Source of the DNA: NP936 sp002726085
GTDB taxonomy: Bacteria > Acidobacteriota > Vicinamibacteria > Vicinamibacterales > UBA8438
NCBI GenBank assembly: GCA_036012905.1
Contig: DASCQF010000126.1
Coordinates: 20,387 to 84,386 of the forward strand
Reading direction: 5' to 3'
Length of the DNA stretch: 64,000 bases
This document shows, piece after piece, positions 1 to 8,744 of the stretch. The translations under genes were made by a program, and so were the position numbers. Numbering within the stretch: position 1 is the stretch's first letter; each line of letters opens with the position of its first letter. Under the pieces are notes generated by a model. That model saw only the letters and a list, made by a program, of their open reading frames with translations, was not told the origin of the DNA and did no database searches.

Positions 1-183
1 GCTCATTGGCGTGGCGTTTGGCTCGGCGAGAGCATGACTCAATCTCGCGACGGCGAGGGTCCAACGCAAATCCTTGTTAACCGCTGATGGTACAAGCTGT
101 TAGCGTCTCATTCAAGGATCGATGCACCCTCCGCCCTTCATCTGACTGCTGAATCCTGACTTCTGACTTCTCGAGCAACCGGC
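1..183. other. Left-edge non-coding stretch with a 7-bp repeat tail
   Basis: No convincing gene is seen here. Positions 138-175 hold a short run of the degenerate heptamer (YTCTGMC)n that recurs in many intergenic gaps of this window, ending CTCGAGC just downstream of truA. The rest has no recognisable feature. Confidence 0.5.
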
Positions 184-954
184 TCAGTAGTCCACCCGCA
201 TGAGAAACAGGCCGTGCGGTGGGGCCGTCTGGCCAGCCAGACTACGGTCTCTGGAGCGAAGTGCATGCTCGACCGCCACGTGGTCCCTTCGTCCCCGACC
301 TACCTCGACGAGCGTCCCGACGATGATACGCACCATGTGACGGAGAAACCCGCTGCCGCGCACCTCGATGATGGTCGGGGACGCGCCGGGGCCTCCATCA
401 ACGGACCACGGGTCACGCGGCACGCGGCTGACCGCCAGATCGAAGAGCGTCCGCACGGTCGAACGCGTCGAGCTCCCGGTTGCCTGAAAGGCCGCGAAGT
501 CGTGCTCGCCGACGAGCACCCGCCCCGCGTCAGCCATCCGTTCGGCGTCGAGCGGCTCGCCGACGTGCCATCCGTAACGGCGGTCGAACGGGCTCGAGAC
601 CGCGCCGTGCAGCAGGCGATACCGGTAGGTCTTGACGGTCGCATCGAACCGAGCGTGAAACAGGTCTGGGCCGACCTCTGCCGCCACGACGCGGATGTCA
701 GGAGAGAGCTTCGCGTTGACGGCGCGCACGAGCGCGTCAGGGACAATCTCGTGCCTGAGCTGCAGGCTGGCCACCTGCGCGAGTGCATGCACCCCGGCGT
801 CTGTCCGTCCCGCACCCACGACGGCGACCGCCTCCCCTTCGATCTCGGCGAGCGCCGCCTCGAGACACCCCTGAATCGACGACCCCTTCGACTGCCGCTG
901 CCAGCCGACGTAGGCGGCGCCGTCGTACGCAATGGTGAGCTTTAGGGTGCGCAT
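184..954 (-). CDS. truA: tRNA pseudouridine(38-40) synthase TruA
   Basis: The enzyme isomerises uridines 38-40 in the anticodon stem-loop of many tRNAs and acts in the cytoplasm. The 256-residue protein starts MRTLKLTIAYDG and carries the catalytic motif GAGRTDAGVHA, with the nucleophilic Asp at residue 52. The C-terminal half has the conserved GSGFLRHMVRIIVGTL segment. Length and motifs are normal for the family. It lies 30 bp downstream of pyrE on the same strand and may be co-transcribed with it. A heptamer repeat follows its stop codon. Confidence 0.97.
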   Translation of the reverse strand: MRTLKLTIAYDGAAYVGWQRQSKGSSIQGCLEAALAEIEGEAVAVVGAGRTDAGVHALAQVASLQLRHEIVPDALVRAVNAKLSPDIRVVAAEVGPDLFHARFDATVKTYRYRLLHGAVSSPFDRRYGWHVGEPLDAERMADAGRVLVGEHDFAAFQATGSSTRSTVRTLFDLAVSRVPRDPWSVDGGPGASPTIIEVRGSGFLRHMVRIIVGTLVEVGRGRRDHVAVEHALRSRDRSLAGQTAPPHGLFLMRVDY

Positions 955-984
955 CAGGATGCGCTTGCAGCCTGCTGAACAGCC

Positions 985-1560
985 TCAGCCTGCCGGTCTG
1001 GAACCGGGCTTGGACACCGGCTCGCCACGGCCGCACATCGGGCATCCAGCCGACTCGTAGGCGGGCAAGGGAATCTGTACCAAGGCATCGAACGGGACAT
1101 CGAAGCGGACCGGCTCCTCGCCACGATCGATGATCGCCGCCGCGCCCACGACCGTGCCACCCGCTGCCTTGGCCACGTCGATCGTCTCGCGTGTGGACCC
1201 ACCGGTGGTGACGACGTCCTCCACGACCAACACCCGCTCGCCAGGGTCGAGCCGAAATCCGCGGCGCAGCGTCAGGCGACCGTCCCGGCGCTCGGCGAAC
1301 AGGGCCCGGACACCCAGGGCCCGCGCCACTTCGTATCCGATGATGACCCCACCCAGTGCCGGTGACAACACGACACTCGGTTCGAGATGGACCGCCTGCG
1401 TGGCCAGAGCCTGCCCGAGCGCCGCCGCGTGTTCGGGGTGCTGCAGCACCTGCGCGCACTGGAGATAGCCACCGCTGTGGAGACCGGACGTGAGCTGAAA
1501 GTGCCCCTCGAGAAGCCCTTCGCACCGCCGAAACAGATCGAGCACCGCCGTCGAGTCCAT
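985..1560 (-). CDS. pyrE: Orotate phosphoribosyltransferase
   Basis: Transfers phosphoribose from PRPP to orotate to make OMP, the fifth step of UMP synthesis. The PRPP-binding loop VLVVEDVVTTGGSTRE is intact. The start is taken at the ATG giving MDSTAVLDLFRRCEG (191 residues); an in-frame codon 15 bp upstream would add five residues. The C-terminus has an extra Cys pair (CPMC), a tail seen in some longer bacterial OPRTs. It is divergent from the TolC-family gene and separate from the two other pyr clusters, but only a few kb away from them. Confidence 0.95.
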   Translation of the reverse strand: MDSTAVLDLFRRCEGLLEGHFQLTSGLHSGGYLQCAQVLQHPEHAAALGQALATQAVHLEPSVVLSPALGGVIIGYEVARALGVRALFAERRDGRLTLRRGFRLDPGERVLVVEDVVTTGGSTRETIDVAKAAGGTVVGAAAIIDRGEEPVRFDVPFDALVQIPLPAYESAGCPMCGRGEPVSKPGSRPAG

Positions 1561-1833
1561 GCTGATTGCTCGCAAAGGATGAACCCTTGCCGGTTGCCGA
1601 GCGGCTCAGCCGGCACGGTACAGGGCACGAGAAACCACGTTGGCGTTCCAGCCGAACGGGGTCGGATACCATCGGGCTAGGTTGTCGTCGCGGCCGATCC
1701 TCGGCCCGCGATCTCACAGTATACAATCGAAGGGAAGACAAACTTGTCTCGCCGCCGTTCCGTCTAAGAATCCAGCAGACCGTCGTGAACGCCCCGCCCG
1801 CGCCCGTTCCTCACCTGTGTCGGGAGATCTCAG

Positions 1834-3474
1834 ATGCATAGCACACGAACCGTCGTCGCGATCCTCTTCGTCCTGTGCGTGCCGTCCGCCTGGTCCACGC
1901 CCGGTGTCGCGCAGACCCGTCCCGACCTCGGCGTCGCGTCCAACCTACGAGATACGCCGGTAACGGCGGGTGGAATCGTCCTCCCGGCCGCGGCGTTGCA
2001 GCCGGGCGGGGCGGCCGTGCGCCACCTCACGGTGGACGAGGCGGTCACGCTGGGACTCGAGCAGAACCTCGACCTGCGCGTGGAACGCCTCAATCCGCAG
2101 ATCCAGGACCTGGGCGTCGCTGAGGCACGGTCGGTCTACACCCCGATGCTCTCGACGACCCTGCAGGGCAACAATCGCAACAGCCCCTCGAACAGCTTCC
2201 TGTCAGGCGGCGACCTCAAAGTCACCGACCGGCTGCTGAGCGACAGCGTGGATGTGGTGCAGGATGTGCCGTGGGCCGGGGGCCGGTACTCGGCGAGCTG
2301 GGACAACTCGCACTCGAGCACGACCAACATCTTCTCGTCGTTCGACCCGATTCTCCGGTCGAACCTGAACCTCAGCTACACGCAGCCGTTGCTACGGAAT
2401 CTGCGTATCGACGGCCCGCGCCAGCAGATTGCGATTACCCGGGCCAATCGGGAGATCTCCGACATCCAGCTCCGGCGCACGATCGTCCAGACGGAGCGCA
2501 ACGTCCGGAACGCGTACTGGGAGCTCGTCTTTGCGCAGTCGTTCCTCGAAGTGCAGCAGCAGTCGCTCGCTCTCGCCGAGGAATCGCTGCGCAACAACCG
2601 CACGCGGGTCGAGGTCGGCACAATGGCGCCGATCGACATCGTCGAGGCGGAGTCGGAGGTCGCGCGAAACGATGAGGCGGTCATCCTCGCCGAGGCCGGC
2701 GTGGCGCGCGCCGAGGACCAGTTGCGCACCCTCATCCTCGACCCGGACGCCCCCGACTTCTGGTCGACGCGGATCCAACCCAGCGACAGCCCGGTGCTGC
2801 AGGCGCAGGCCGTCGACGTGGACGCCGCGGTGCGCCACGCGCTCGACACCCGAACCGACCTCGATACGCAGGACAAGACCATCGAGACCACCGACACCAA
2901 CATCCGCTACTACCGGAACCAGCGGCTCCCGGATGTCAACCTCCAGGTCAACTATGCGCTGAGCGGACTTGGTGGCACGCGGCTGGTCCGCGGGGACGGA
3001 TTTCCCGGACCGATCATTGGCCAGGAACAGACCTCGTTCGGCAGTGTCCTGGGCGACATCTTCTCGAACGACTTCCCGAACTGGACGGTCGGCGTGACCG
3101 TGGCCTACCCAATCGGCACCAGCCTCGCCGACGCCAACCTGGAGCGGGCCCGGCTGCTGCGCAACCAGGCGGAGCTGTCCCGTCGAAGTCTCGAGGTGCG
3201 GATTGCCTCCGAGGTCCGGGATGCGGGGCGCAACGTCACCACGAACCTGCAGCGGGTGGAGGCGACCCGAGCGGCGCGACAGCTGGCCGAACGCCGCCTG
3301 TCGGCGGAGCAGCGCAAGTTCGAAGTCGGCCTGTCGACCACCTTCCTCGTCTTCCAGGCCCAGCGGGACCTGGCCTCGGCGCGGAGCAACGAGGAGCGGG
3401 CAATCCTCGACTACATCCGGTCGCTGGTCGACTTCAACGCGGTGCAGGAAATACCGCTGTTCGGGGCACCGTAG
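1834..3474 (+). CDS. TolC-family outer membrane efflux protein
   Basis: Likely an outer-membrane channel for an efflux pump or type I export system. The 546-residue protein has an N-terminal signal peptide (hydrophobic run VVAILFVLCVPSAW, probable cleavage near TPGVAQ). Two OEP repeats rich in predicted coiled-coil follow, for example the stretch around IVEAESEVARNDEAVI and the second copy near LERARLLRNQAELSRRSLEVRIASEV. The region between them (about residues 370-420) is longer than in short TolC proteins. A GGGAG Shine-Dalgarno-like sequence precedes the ATG. No adaptor (HlyD) or pump gene is adjacent, so the partner is unknown. Confidence 0.9.
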   Translation: MHSTRTVVAILFVLCVPSAWSTPGVAQTRPDLGVASNLRDTPVTAGGIVLPAAALQPGGAAVRHLTVDEAVTLGLEQNLDLRVERLNPQIQDLGVAEARSVYTPMLSTTLQGNNRNSPSNSFLSGGDLKVTDRLLSDSVDVVQDVPWAGGRYSASWDNSHSSTTNIFSSFDPILRSNLNLSYTQPLLRNLRIDGPRQQIAITRANREISDIQLRRTIVQTERNVRNAYWELVFAQSFLEVQQQSLALAEESLRNNRTRVEVGTMAPIDIVEAESEVARNDEAVILAEAGVARAEDQLRTLILDPDAPDFWSTRIQPSDSPVLQAQAVDVDAAVRHALDTRTDLDTQDKTIETTDTNIRYYRNQRLPDVNLQVNYALSGLGGTRLVRGDGFPGPIIGQEQTSFGSVLGDIFSNDFPNWTVGVTVAYPIGTSLADANLERARLLRNQAELSRRSLEVRIASEVRDAGRNVTTNLQRVEATRAARQLAERRLSAEQRKFEVGLSTTFLVFQAQRDLASARSNEERAILDYIRSLVDFNAVQEIPLFGAP

Positions 3475-3488
3475 AACGAGTGCGCCCC

Positions 3489-3515
3489 AGGAGTCAGAAG
3501 GCAGAAGGCAGGAGG
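3489..3515. repeat. Degenerate heptamer repeat (family A), reverse orientation
   Basis: Short tandem run of the unit GKCAGAA/G (reverse complement of YTCTGMC) between the TolC-family gene and the following glycosyltransferase. It belongs to the dispersed intergenic family described in the findings. Confidence 0.7.
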
Positions 3516-3537
3516 AAGAGGGTGGTACACTCTCGCC

Positions 3538-4287
3538 GTGCCGGAGCTGTCGGTCGTCGTGATCACGCTGAACGAAGCGGCGAACATCGACGACGCGCTC
3601 GCGTCGGTCGCGTGGGCTGACGAAATCGTGGTCGTCGACTGTGGCAGCACCGACGACACCGTCGAGCGGGCGAGGCGCCACACCGACCGCGTGAGCCATC
3701 GGGACTGGACGGGCTACGGCGCCCAAAAGGACCACGCGACGGAACTGGCCACGCACGATTGGGTGCTCTCGCTCGACGCCGACGAACGGATCTCTTCGGA
3801 GCTCGCCGCCGAGATCCGCAGCGTGCTCGCACAGGACCCACCCAGTCGCGGGTACCGTATTCCGCGCAGCACCTGGTATCTGAACCAATGGATCCGGACG
3901 ACCGACTGGTACCCAGACCCTCAACTGCGTCTGTACGACCGCCGGGTCGCCGGCTGGAGCTCGAGCCCCGTGCACGAGTCGGTACGGGTGGACGGCCCTG
4001 TCGGTCGGCTCCGCCACGACATCCGTCATTACGCGTTTCGCGACCTCTCGAGCCACGTGGAGACAATCGACCGCTACACGACGCTGGCGGCGAAACAGAT
4101 GCTTGACGCCGGACGGCGGGCCGGACCGCTCGACGTCCTGGTGCACCCGCCAGTAGCGTTCGTCCGGAACTACCTGCTCCGGCGCGGCTGCGTGCAGGGC
4201 ATCCCGGGTTTCGTCGTCTCGGTGATGAACGCCTACTACGTGTTCCTCAAATACGCGAAACTATGGGAGCTGCGACAGCGTGATTGA
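3538..4287 (+). CDS. Family 2 glycosyltransferase (WaaE/KdtX-like)
   Basis: A GT-A fold glycosyltransferase, probably adding a sugar to lipopolysaccharide core or another envelope glycan at the cytoplasmic face. The 249-residue protein begins with the GT2 signature LSVVVITLNEAANIDDAL and has the sugar-nucleotide/metal motif SLDADER near residue 80. The C-terminal part has an aromatic, basic segment near a predicted amphipathic helix (FVVSVMNAYYVFLKYAKLWE), as in WaaE-type enzymes. The start is a GTG at 3538. The stop codon lies inside a perfect 24-bp palindrome. A family 4 glycosyltransferase follows, so the two may serve the same glycan. Confidence 0.9.
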   Translation: MPELSVVVITLNEAANIDDALASVAWADEIVVVDCGSTDDTVERARRHTDRVSHRDWTGYGAQKDHATELATHDWVLSLDADERISSELAAEIRSVLAQDPPSRGYRIPRSTWYLNQWIRTTDWYPDPQLRLYDRRVAGWSSSPVHESVRVDGPVGRLRHDIRHYAFRDLSSHVETIDRYTTLAAKQMLDAGRRAGPLDVLVHPPVAFVRNYLLRRGCVQGIPGFVVSVMNAYYVFLKYAKLWELRQRD

Positions 4288-4304
4288 CCCGCGCGGGTCA
4301 ATCA
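4281..4304. terminator. Perfect 24-bp palindrome at the end of the GT2 gene
   Basis: All 12 base pairs match (TGATTGACCCGC and its exact reverse complement), and the palindrome contains the stop codon of the upstream gene. It could fold as a terminator hairpin with a GCGC loop, although no T-run follows. A dimeric repressor site is the alternative. Confidence 0.5.
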
Positions 4305-4318
4305 TCGTTCTGAAGCGG

Positions 4319-4376
4319 AAGCCGGCGAAGCCATCCAGCTTCCTTCTGCCTTCTGACTTCTGACTTCTGCCTTCTA
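4319..4376. repeat. Hairpin-capped heptamer repeat (family A)
   Basis: A GCGAAGCC...GCTTCC cap is followed by the degenerate unit YTCTGMC in tandem (TTCTGCC, TTCTGAC, TTCTGAC, TTCTGCC), between the two glycosyltransferase genes. Confidence 0.8.
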
Positions 4377-4394
4377 CGCTCCAAAGCTCCCGCC

Positions 4395-5525
4395 ATGTTC
4401 TCCCTGCACGTCGACACCGCGCGGACCTGGCGCGGCGGCCAGAACCAGGTCCTGCTGACCGTCCTCGGGCTCCGCGCCCAGGGTCACCGAACGGCGCTGG
4501 TGGCGCATCCCGGCGGCGAGCTGCGCCGACGCGCGGCCGAGGGCCTGGACCTGATCCCGATCGCGTCGTCAGGCGAAATGGACTTGCGGGCGGCCTGGCA
4601 GCTGTCGCGGGTGCTGCGGTCGCTCGGCCCGACGGTGGTGCAGGCGCACGATGCGCACGCCGTTGCGATGGTGGCGCTCGCCCGTTCGCTCGGCCGGCTC
4701 GACCCGTTGCCACGCTTCGTGGTATCGCGGCGCGTCGATTTTCACATTCGCCGCAATGCGTTCTCCCGGTGGAAATACGGGCAGGTCGACATGTTCCTGT
4801 GCGCGTCGGATGCGATTCGGACGATGCTCGTCGCCGACGGCGTGCCGGCGGAACGGACAACGACGGTGCATGACGGCATCGACCTCGACCATGTCGCGGC
4901 GGCGCCGCGACTCGACGTCCAGGCCGAGCTTTGGCTGCCGAGCGGCGCTCCGATCGTCGGCAACGTGGCGGCCCTGGTGCCGCACAAAGGCCACCGGTAT
5001 CTGATCAAAGCGGCGGCCGAAGTGGTGCGTCAGGTCCCCGATGCCCGCTTCGTGATCGTCGGCGAGGGCGAGCTCGAGTCGGCGCTGCGCAAGCAGATCA
5101 AAGACCTGCACCTCGCGCGCCATGTCCTGCTCGCCGGGTTTCGCCCGGACGCGCTCTCGCTCCAGAAGGGGTTCGACCTCTTCGCGATGAGCTCTGTGAC
5201 AGAGGGGATGGGCTCGGTCCTGCTCGACGCGATGGCGATCGGGCAGGCGATCGTCGCCACCCGGGCAGGCGGTATCCCCGAGGTGGTCATCCACGACCAA
5301 ACAGGCGTGCTGGTGCCCACCCGCGATGCCCAGGCGCTCGCCGCTTCGATCGTGACTCTCCTCGGCGACCCGGCCCGGCGGGCCGAGCTCGGCGCGGCCG
5401 CTCGCGAGCGGGTGCAAGCGTCGTTCAGCGTCGAACGAATGGTCCAGGCGACGCTCGACGCCTACGCCCGGTTGGTCGACACACCCCTCGCAACGGGCAC
5501 CGATCGTCCCGCTGTGGTCGGTTGA
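4395..5525 (+). CDS. Family 4 glycosyltransferase
   Basis: A GT-B fold retaining glycosyltransferase of the GT4 group (376 residues), probably for envelope polysaccharide or LPS. The N-terminal domain opens with HVDTARTWRGGQNQVLL. The nucleotide-binding C-terminal domain shows VGNVAALVPHKGHRYLIKAA, RFVIVGEGELESALR and the EX7E-type region TEGMGSVLLDAMAIGQAIVATRAGGIPEVV. The start is the ATG at 4395. The last 34 codons overlap, on the opposite strand, the end of the TIGR02757-family gene. Confidence 0.92.
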   Translation: MFSLHVDTARTWRGGQNQVLLTVLGLRAQGHRTALVAHPGGELRRRAAEGLDLIPIASSGEMDLRAAWQLSRVLRSLGPTVVQAHDAHAVAMVALARSLGRLDPLPRFVVSRRVDFHIRRNAFSRWKYGQVDMFLCASDAIRTMLVADGVPAERTTTVHDGIDLDHVAAAPRLDVQAELWLPSGAPIVGNVAALVPHKGHRYLIKAAAEVVRQVPDARFVIVGEGELESALRKQIKDLHLARHVLLAGFRPDALSLQKGFDLFAMSSVTEGMGSVLLDAMAIGQAIVATRAGGIPEVVIHDQTGVLVPTRDAQALAASIVTLLGDPARRAELGAAARERVQASFSVERMVQATLDAYARLVDTPLATGTDRPAVVG

Positions 5526-6342
5526 ACCCACACGCGTCCATCATCCCCAGATGACACATCGCGAAGTCGTAGCGCACCGGGTCCTCTGGGTCCAGACGCC
5601 GTAACGACTCGGTAATTTCGCTCGCCATTCCCCAACCCGGACTCCGATACCCCGTCAGACCGAGACAACGCCCCACCCGAATTACGTGCGTGTCGAGCGG
5701 AACGACCAGCTTGGACGGGCTCAACCCCGACCAGACACCGAGGTCGACCGCGTCCCGTCGCACCATCCATCGGAGAAACAGGTTGAGACGTTTGCACGCG
5801 CTGCCTGCGTCGGGCCGGGGAAAGAAGTAGGTCACCCCGCGCCGGCCGTCGTGGCTGCCATACACCTCCTCGAGGTCGATCGCACGTGCCCGGGCCGCGA
5901 ACCCTGTCAGGGCCGGCCCTACGTCCGGGTCGGACGCCACGTGGCCGTCGAGAAAGAACCGCTCGATCGACCCCGACTCGGCGATCATCCGACGCAAGAT
6001 CCAGAGAAGCGCGATCAGATCCACGCCCCGAATCCAACGGTGCCCGAGCGGGCGCAGGCGACCGCCGTCTCGCGCGGGGTCGAAGTCTCTGACGAAAGCG
6101 GCCGGTCGGTCTCCCAGCACAGCGAGCAGCGAGCCGACCGCGGTCAGTACGCTCGCGACCCGACCAAACGCCAGTCCCGCCGCGCAGAACGCCACCACTT
6201 CCCGGTCGGCAGGGGTGGTGTAGCGACGAACGACCTGCACCGGGTCGACCGCCGATTCGGTGTGGTTGAACGTGTCGTACAACCGGTCCAGTGGCGCCTT
6301 GAGACGGAGCAGCGTGGATGACGACGGCCGACGTCTAGCCAT
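5425..6342 (-). CDS. TIGR02757 (DUF2400) family protein
   Basis: A 305-residue protein of the TIGR02757 family, whose biochemical function is not settled. Family-typical features are the N-terminal LKAPLDRLYDTFN, the DPVQVVRRY segment, LCLR-like helices replaced here by KRLNLFLRWMVRRD, and the DLGVW...LVVPLDTHVIRVGRCLGLT block. The C-terminus has a Cys cluster (DACG...CPLRGVC) that may bind a metal. It converges on the GT4 gene with about 100 bp of antisense coding overlap, and lies 21 bp downstream of pyrC on the same strand. Confidence 0.85.
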   Translation of the reverse strand: MARRRPSSSTLLRLKAPLDRLYDTFNHTESAVDPVQVVRRYTTPADREVVAFCAAGLAFGRVASVLTAVGSLLAVLGDRPAAFVRDFDPARDGGRLRPLGHRWIRGVDLIALLWILRRMIAESGSIERFFLDGHVASDPDVGPALTGFAARARAIDLEEVYGSHDGRRGVTYFFPRPDAGSACKRLNLFLRWMVRRDAVDLGVWSGLSPSKLVVPLDTHVIRVGRCLGLTGYRSPGWGMASEITESLRRLDPEDPVRYDFAMCHLGMMDACGFNRPQRDDRCPLRGVCRPTGRRRRASPGPFVRR

Positions 6343-6363
6343 GTGCCGAGTGCCGTGACCGGC

Positions 6364-7695
6364 TCATGCGGGCTGCTCGAATGCGCTCGCCCCGGCCACT
6401 GCTTCATTCACGTAGACGGTGCGTCCACCAATCATCGTGGCGGCCACACCGCCGCGCAGACGCCATCCGTCGAACGGGGTGTTCCGCGCAAGAGACCGAA
6501 ACGCCGCCGCCTCGACCGTCACCGCGAGCTCTGGCGCCAGGACCGTGACGTCGGCCAGCGCACCGGCGGCCAGGTCGCCTCCCGGCACGCCGAGGATTCG
6601 CGCCGGGTTCACCGCCAGCAGCTCGACCAATCGGCTCAGCGAGACCTGCCCGGCGTGCACCAGCCGATCGAGACAAATCGACACAGCCGTTTCGAGGCCG
6701 ACGATGCCGAACGGCGCGCGGTCGAACTCCACAAGCTTCTCGTCGTAGTGATGCGGCGCGTGGTCGGTCGCGATGCAATCGATGGTGCCGTCTCGCAACC
6801 CGTCCAGCAACGCCTCGACATCGGCCGTCTCTCGCAGCGGTGGGTTCATCTTGAAATTCGTATCGTAGCCGGCGAGCCGCTCGTCTGTCAGCGTGAAGTG
6901 GTGCGGTGTCACCTCGCAGCTCACCCGGATACCCCGTTCCTTCCCGGACCGGACCGCGCGCAACGCGCCCCGCGCGCTCATGTGCGCGATGTGTACCGGC
7001 GACCCGGTGAGGCCGCTCAACGTCACATCGCGCGCCACGACGATCTCCTCGGCCGCCGCCGGCACTCCGCGCAACCCCAGGACCGCAGCCTGATGTCCTT
7101 CATGGGCGACACCGTCCCCCATGAGCGAGGCATCCTCGCAGTGGTCGATGACCGGCATGTCGAACATCGCCGCGTACTCGAGCGCACGCCGCATGACCGA
7201 CGCGCTGGCCACAGGACGCCCGTCATCGGACACCGCGACGCAGCCGGCAGCACGCAGCTCGCCGATCTCGGCGAGCTGCTCACCCGCTTGGCCCTTGGTC
7301 ACCGCCCCGACCGGATAGACTCGCGCAAGCCCGGCTTCGGCCGCCTTGCCGAGAATCAGCCTGGTGATACCGGCGTCGTCGTTGACCGGGTCGGTGTTCG
7401 GCATACAGGCGACGGCCGTGAACCCGCCGGCCACCGCAGCGGCCACGCCCGTCGCCACCGTCTCCTTGTGCTCGTGCCCCGGCTCACGCAGATGGACGTG
7501 CATATCGATGAACCCGGGGCACACAACGCAGCCCGGTGGCACGTCGATGACGACGATGCCTGGCTCGATCGCAAGGTCCGGTCCGACCCGGGTCACACGA
7601 CCCTGGTCGATCAGCACGTCCGCCGACCCATCGACACCGTTGACCGGGTCGACGACGCGCCCGCCCTTGAGCATCGTCCTGACGCTTTTCGTCAC
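6364..7695 (-). CDS. pyrC: Dihydroorotase
   Basis: Cyclises carbamoyl-aspartate to dihydroorotate, the third step of UMP synthesis. This is the longer, type I dihydroorotase (443 residues). It carries the metal-binding motif FIDMHVHLREPGHEHKET, a later DHCED segment and the C-terminal CIATDHAPHH motif with the catalytic Asp. These features set it apart from short E. coli-type PyrC. It follows pyrB in the pyrR-pyrB-pyrC operon; the order suggests shared control through the PyrR leader. Confidence 0.96.
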   Translation of the reverse strand: MTKSVRTMLKGGRVVDPVNGVDGSADVLIDQGRVTRVGPDLAIEPGIVVIDVPPGCVVCPGFIDMHVHLREPGHEHKETVATGVAAAVAGGFTAVACMPNTDPVNDDAGITRLILGKAAEAGLARVYPVGAVTKGQAGEQLAEIGELRAAGCVAVSDDGRPVASASVMRRALEYAAMFDMPVIDHCEDASLMGDGVAHEGHQAAVLGLRGVPAAAEEIVVARDVTLSGLTGSPVHIAHMSARGALRAVRSGKERGIRVSCEVTPHHFTLTDERLAGYDTNFKMNPPLRETADVEALLDGLRDGTIDCIATDHAPHHYDEKLVEFDRAPFGIVGLETAVSICLDRLVHAGQVSLSRLVELLAVNPARILGVPGGDLAAGALADVTVLAPELAVTVEAAAFRSLARNTPFDGWRLRGGVAATMIGGRTVYVNEAVAGASAFEQPA

Positions 7696-7721
7696 CTGAG
7701 CTCCAGCTCGATCCGCAACTG

Positions 7722-8744
7722 CTAGTCCTCCTGGGCGCCGGCCAGCAGATACAGCACCGCCATGCGTACGGCGACACCGTTTGCCACCTGCTCGAGGATG
7801 ACCGAATAGGGTCCGTCGGCGACCTCCGACGCAATTTCGACTCCCCGGTTCATCGGACCGGGATGCATGATGATGACGTCCGGCTTCGCGCCCCGCAGAC
7901 GCTCGGCCGTCATCCCGAAGATCTGAAAGTACTCGCGCAGCGACGGGAAGAAGTAGCCACGCATCCGCTCCAGCTGAATCCGGAGCAACATGATCACGTC
8001 GGCGTCCTCGACCGCCTCATCGACCGAGGTGGTCGCGCGCACACCCAGTCGAGCCATGTCGGACAGCATCAAGGTCGCCGGCCCGCAGGCGCAGACCTCC
8101 GCCCCAAGCGCGCGTAGCAGCAGCACGTTCGACCGCAGCACGCGGCTGTGGAGCAGGTCACCGATGATAGAGACCTTCAGCCCGCCGAACCGGCCCTTGC
8201 GTTCTCGAATGGTCAGCGCGTCCAGCAGCGCCTGGGTCGGATGCTCGTGCATGCCGTCGCCCGCGTTGATGACCCGGGCGCGACAGAGACGTGCCGCCAG
8301 ATGACCGGCCCCCGCCGAGGCATGGCGCACCACCACCATGTCTGGAGCCATCGCCTCGAGATTGAGTACCGTGTCTGCCAGGCTCTCACCCTTCGCCACA
8401 CTCGAACCGGCGGCAGACACGTTCAGGGTGTCGGCGCTCAACCGCTTCTCGGCGATCTCGAAGGAAGTGCGGGTCCGGGTGCTGGCCTCGAAGAACAGAT
8501 TCACCACGGTCTTGCCCCGCAGCGTCGGCACCTTCTTGATCGTTCTGGTGCCGACCTCCTTCATCGCTTCGGCCGTATCGAGGATGAGCAGTATCTCGTC
8601 GGGTGACAGATCGTCGATGCTCAGCAGGTCTTTCGCACGCAGCCCGGCCGGAGTCTCGAGCGCCGGGGAGGCACCCCGCAATCCCCCACCCGCGGAAAGG
8701 GGAACATCGGCGTCGTGACGCGCGCCGTCAGTGGTCGGAAGCAT
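7722..8744 (-). CDS. pyrB: Aspartate carbamoyltransferase catalytic subunit
   Basis: Makes carbamoyl-aspartate from carbamoyl phosphate and aspartate. The carbamoyl-phosphate loop STRTRTSFEIAEKRL, the HPTQALLDALTI motif and HPGPMNRGVE are intact. No pyrI regulatory chain is visible nearby. The reading frame gives 340 residues with about 35 residues of poorly conserved N-terminus; the true start could be later, close to LRAKDLLSIDDLS. The annotated ATG overlaps the end of pyrR by 17 bp, consistent with translational coupling. Confidence 0.95.
   Translation of the reverse strand: MLPTTDGARHDADVPLSAGGGLRGASPALETPAGLRAKDLLSIDDLSPDEILLILDTAEAMKEVGTRTIKKVPTLRGKTVVNLFFEASTRTRTSFEIAEKRLSADTLNVSAAGSSVAKGESLADTVLNLEAMAPDMVVVRHASAGAGHLAARLCRARVINAGDGMHEHPTQALLDALTIRERKGRFGGLKVSIIGDLLHSRVLRSNVLLLRALGAEVCACGPATLMLSDMARLGVRATTSVDEAVEDADVIMLLRIQLERMRGYFFPSLREYFQIFGMTAERLRGAKPDVIIMHPGPMNRGVEIASEVADGPYSVILEQVANGVAVRMAVLYLLAGAQED

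Noticed and set aside
2392..4146. Very long open frame antisense to the TolC-family and GT2 genes
   Set aside because: A GC-rich shadow frame; the plus-strand genes carry clear signal peptide and glycosyltransferase motifs.
4319..4376. CRISPR-like array
   Set aside because: The unit is only 7 bp, degenerate and without spacers; it is a tandem repeat.
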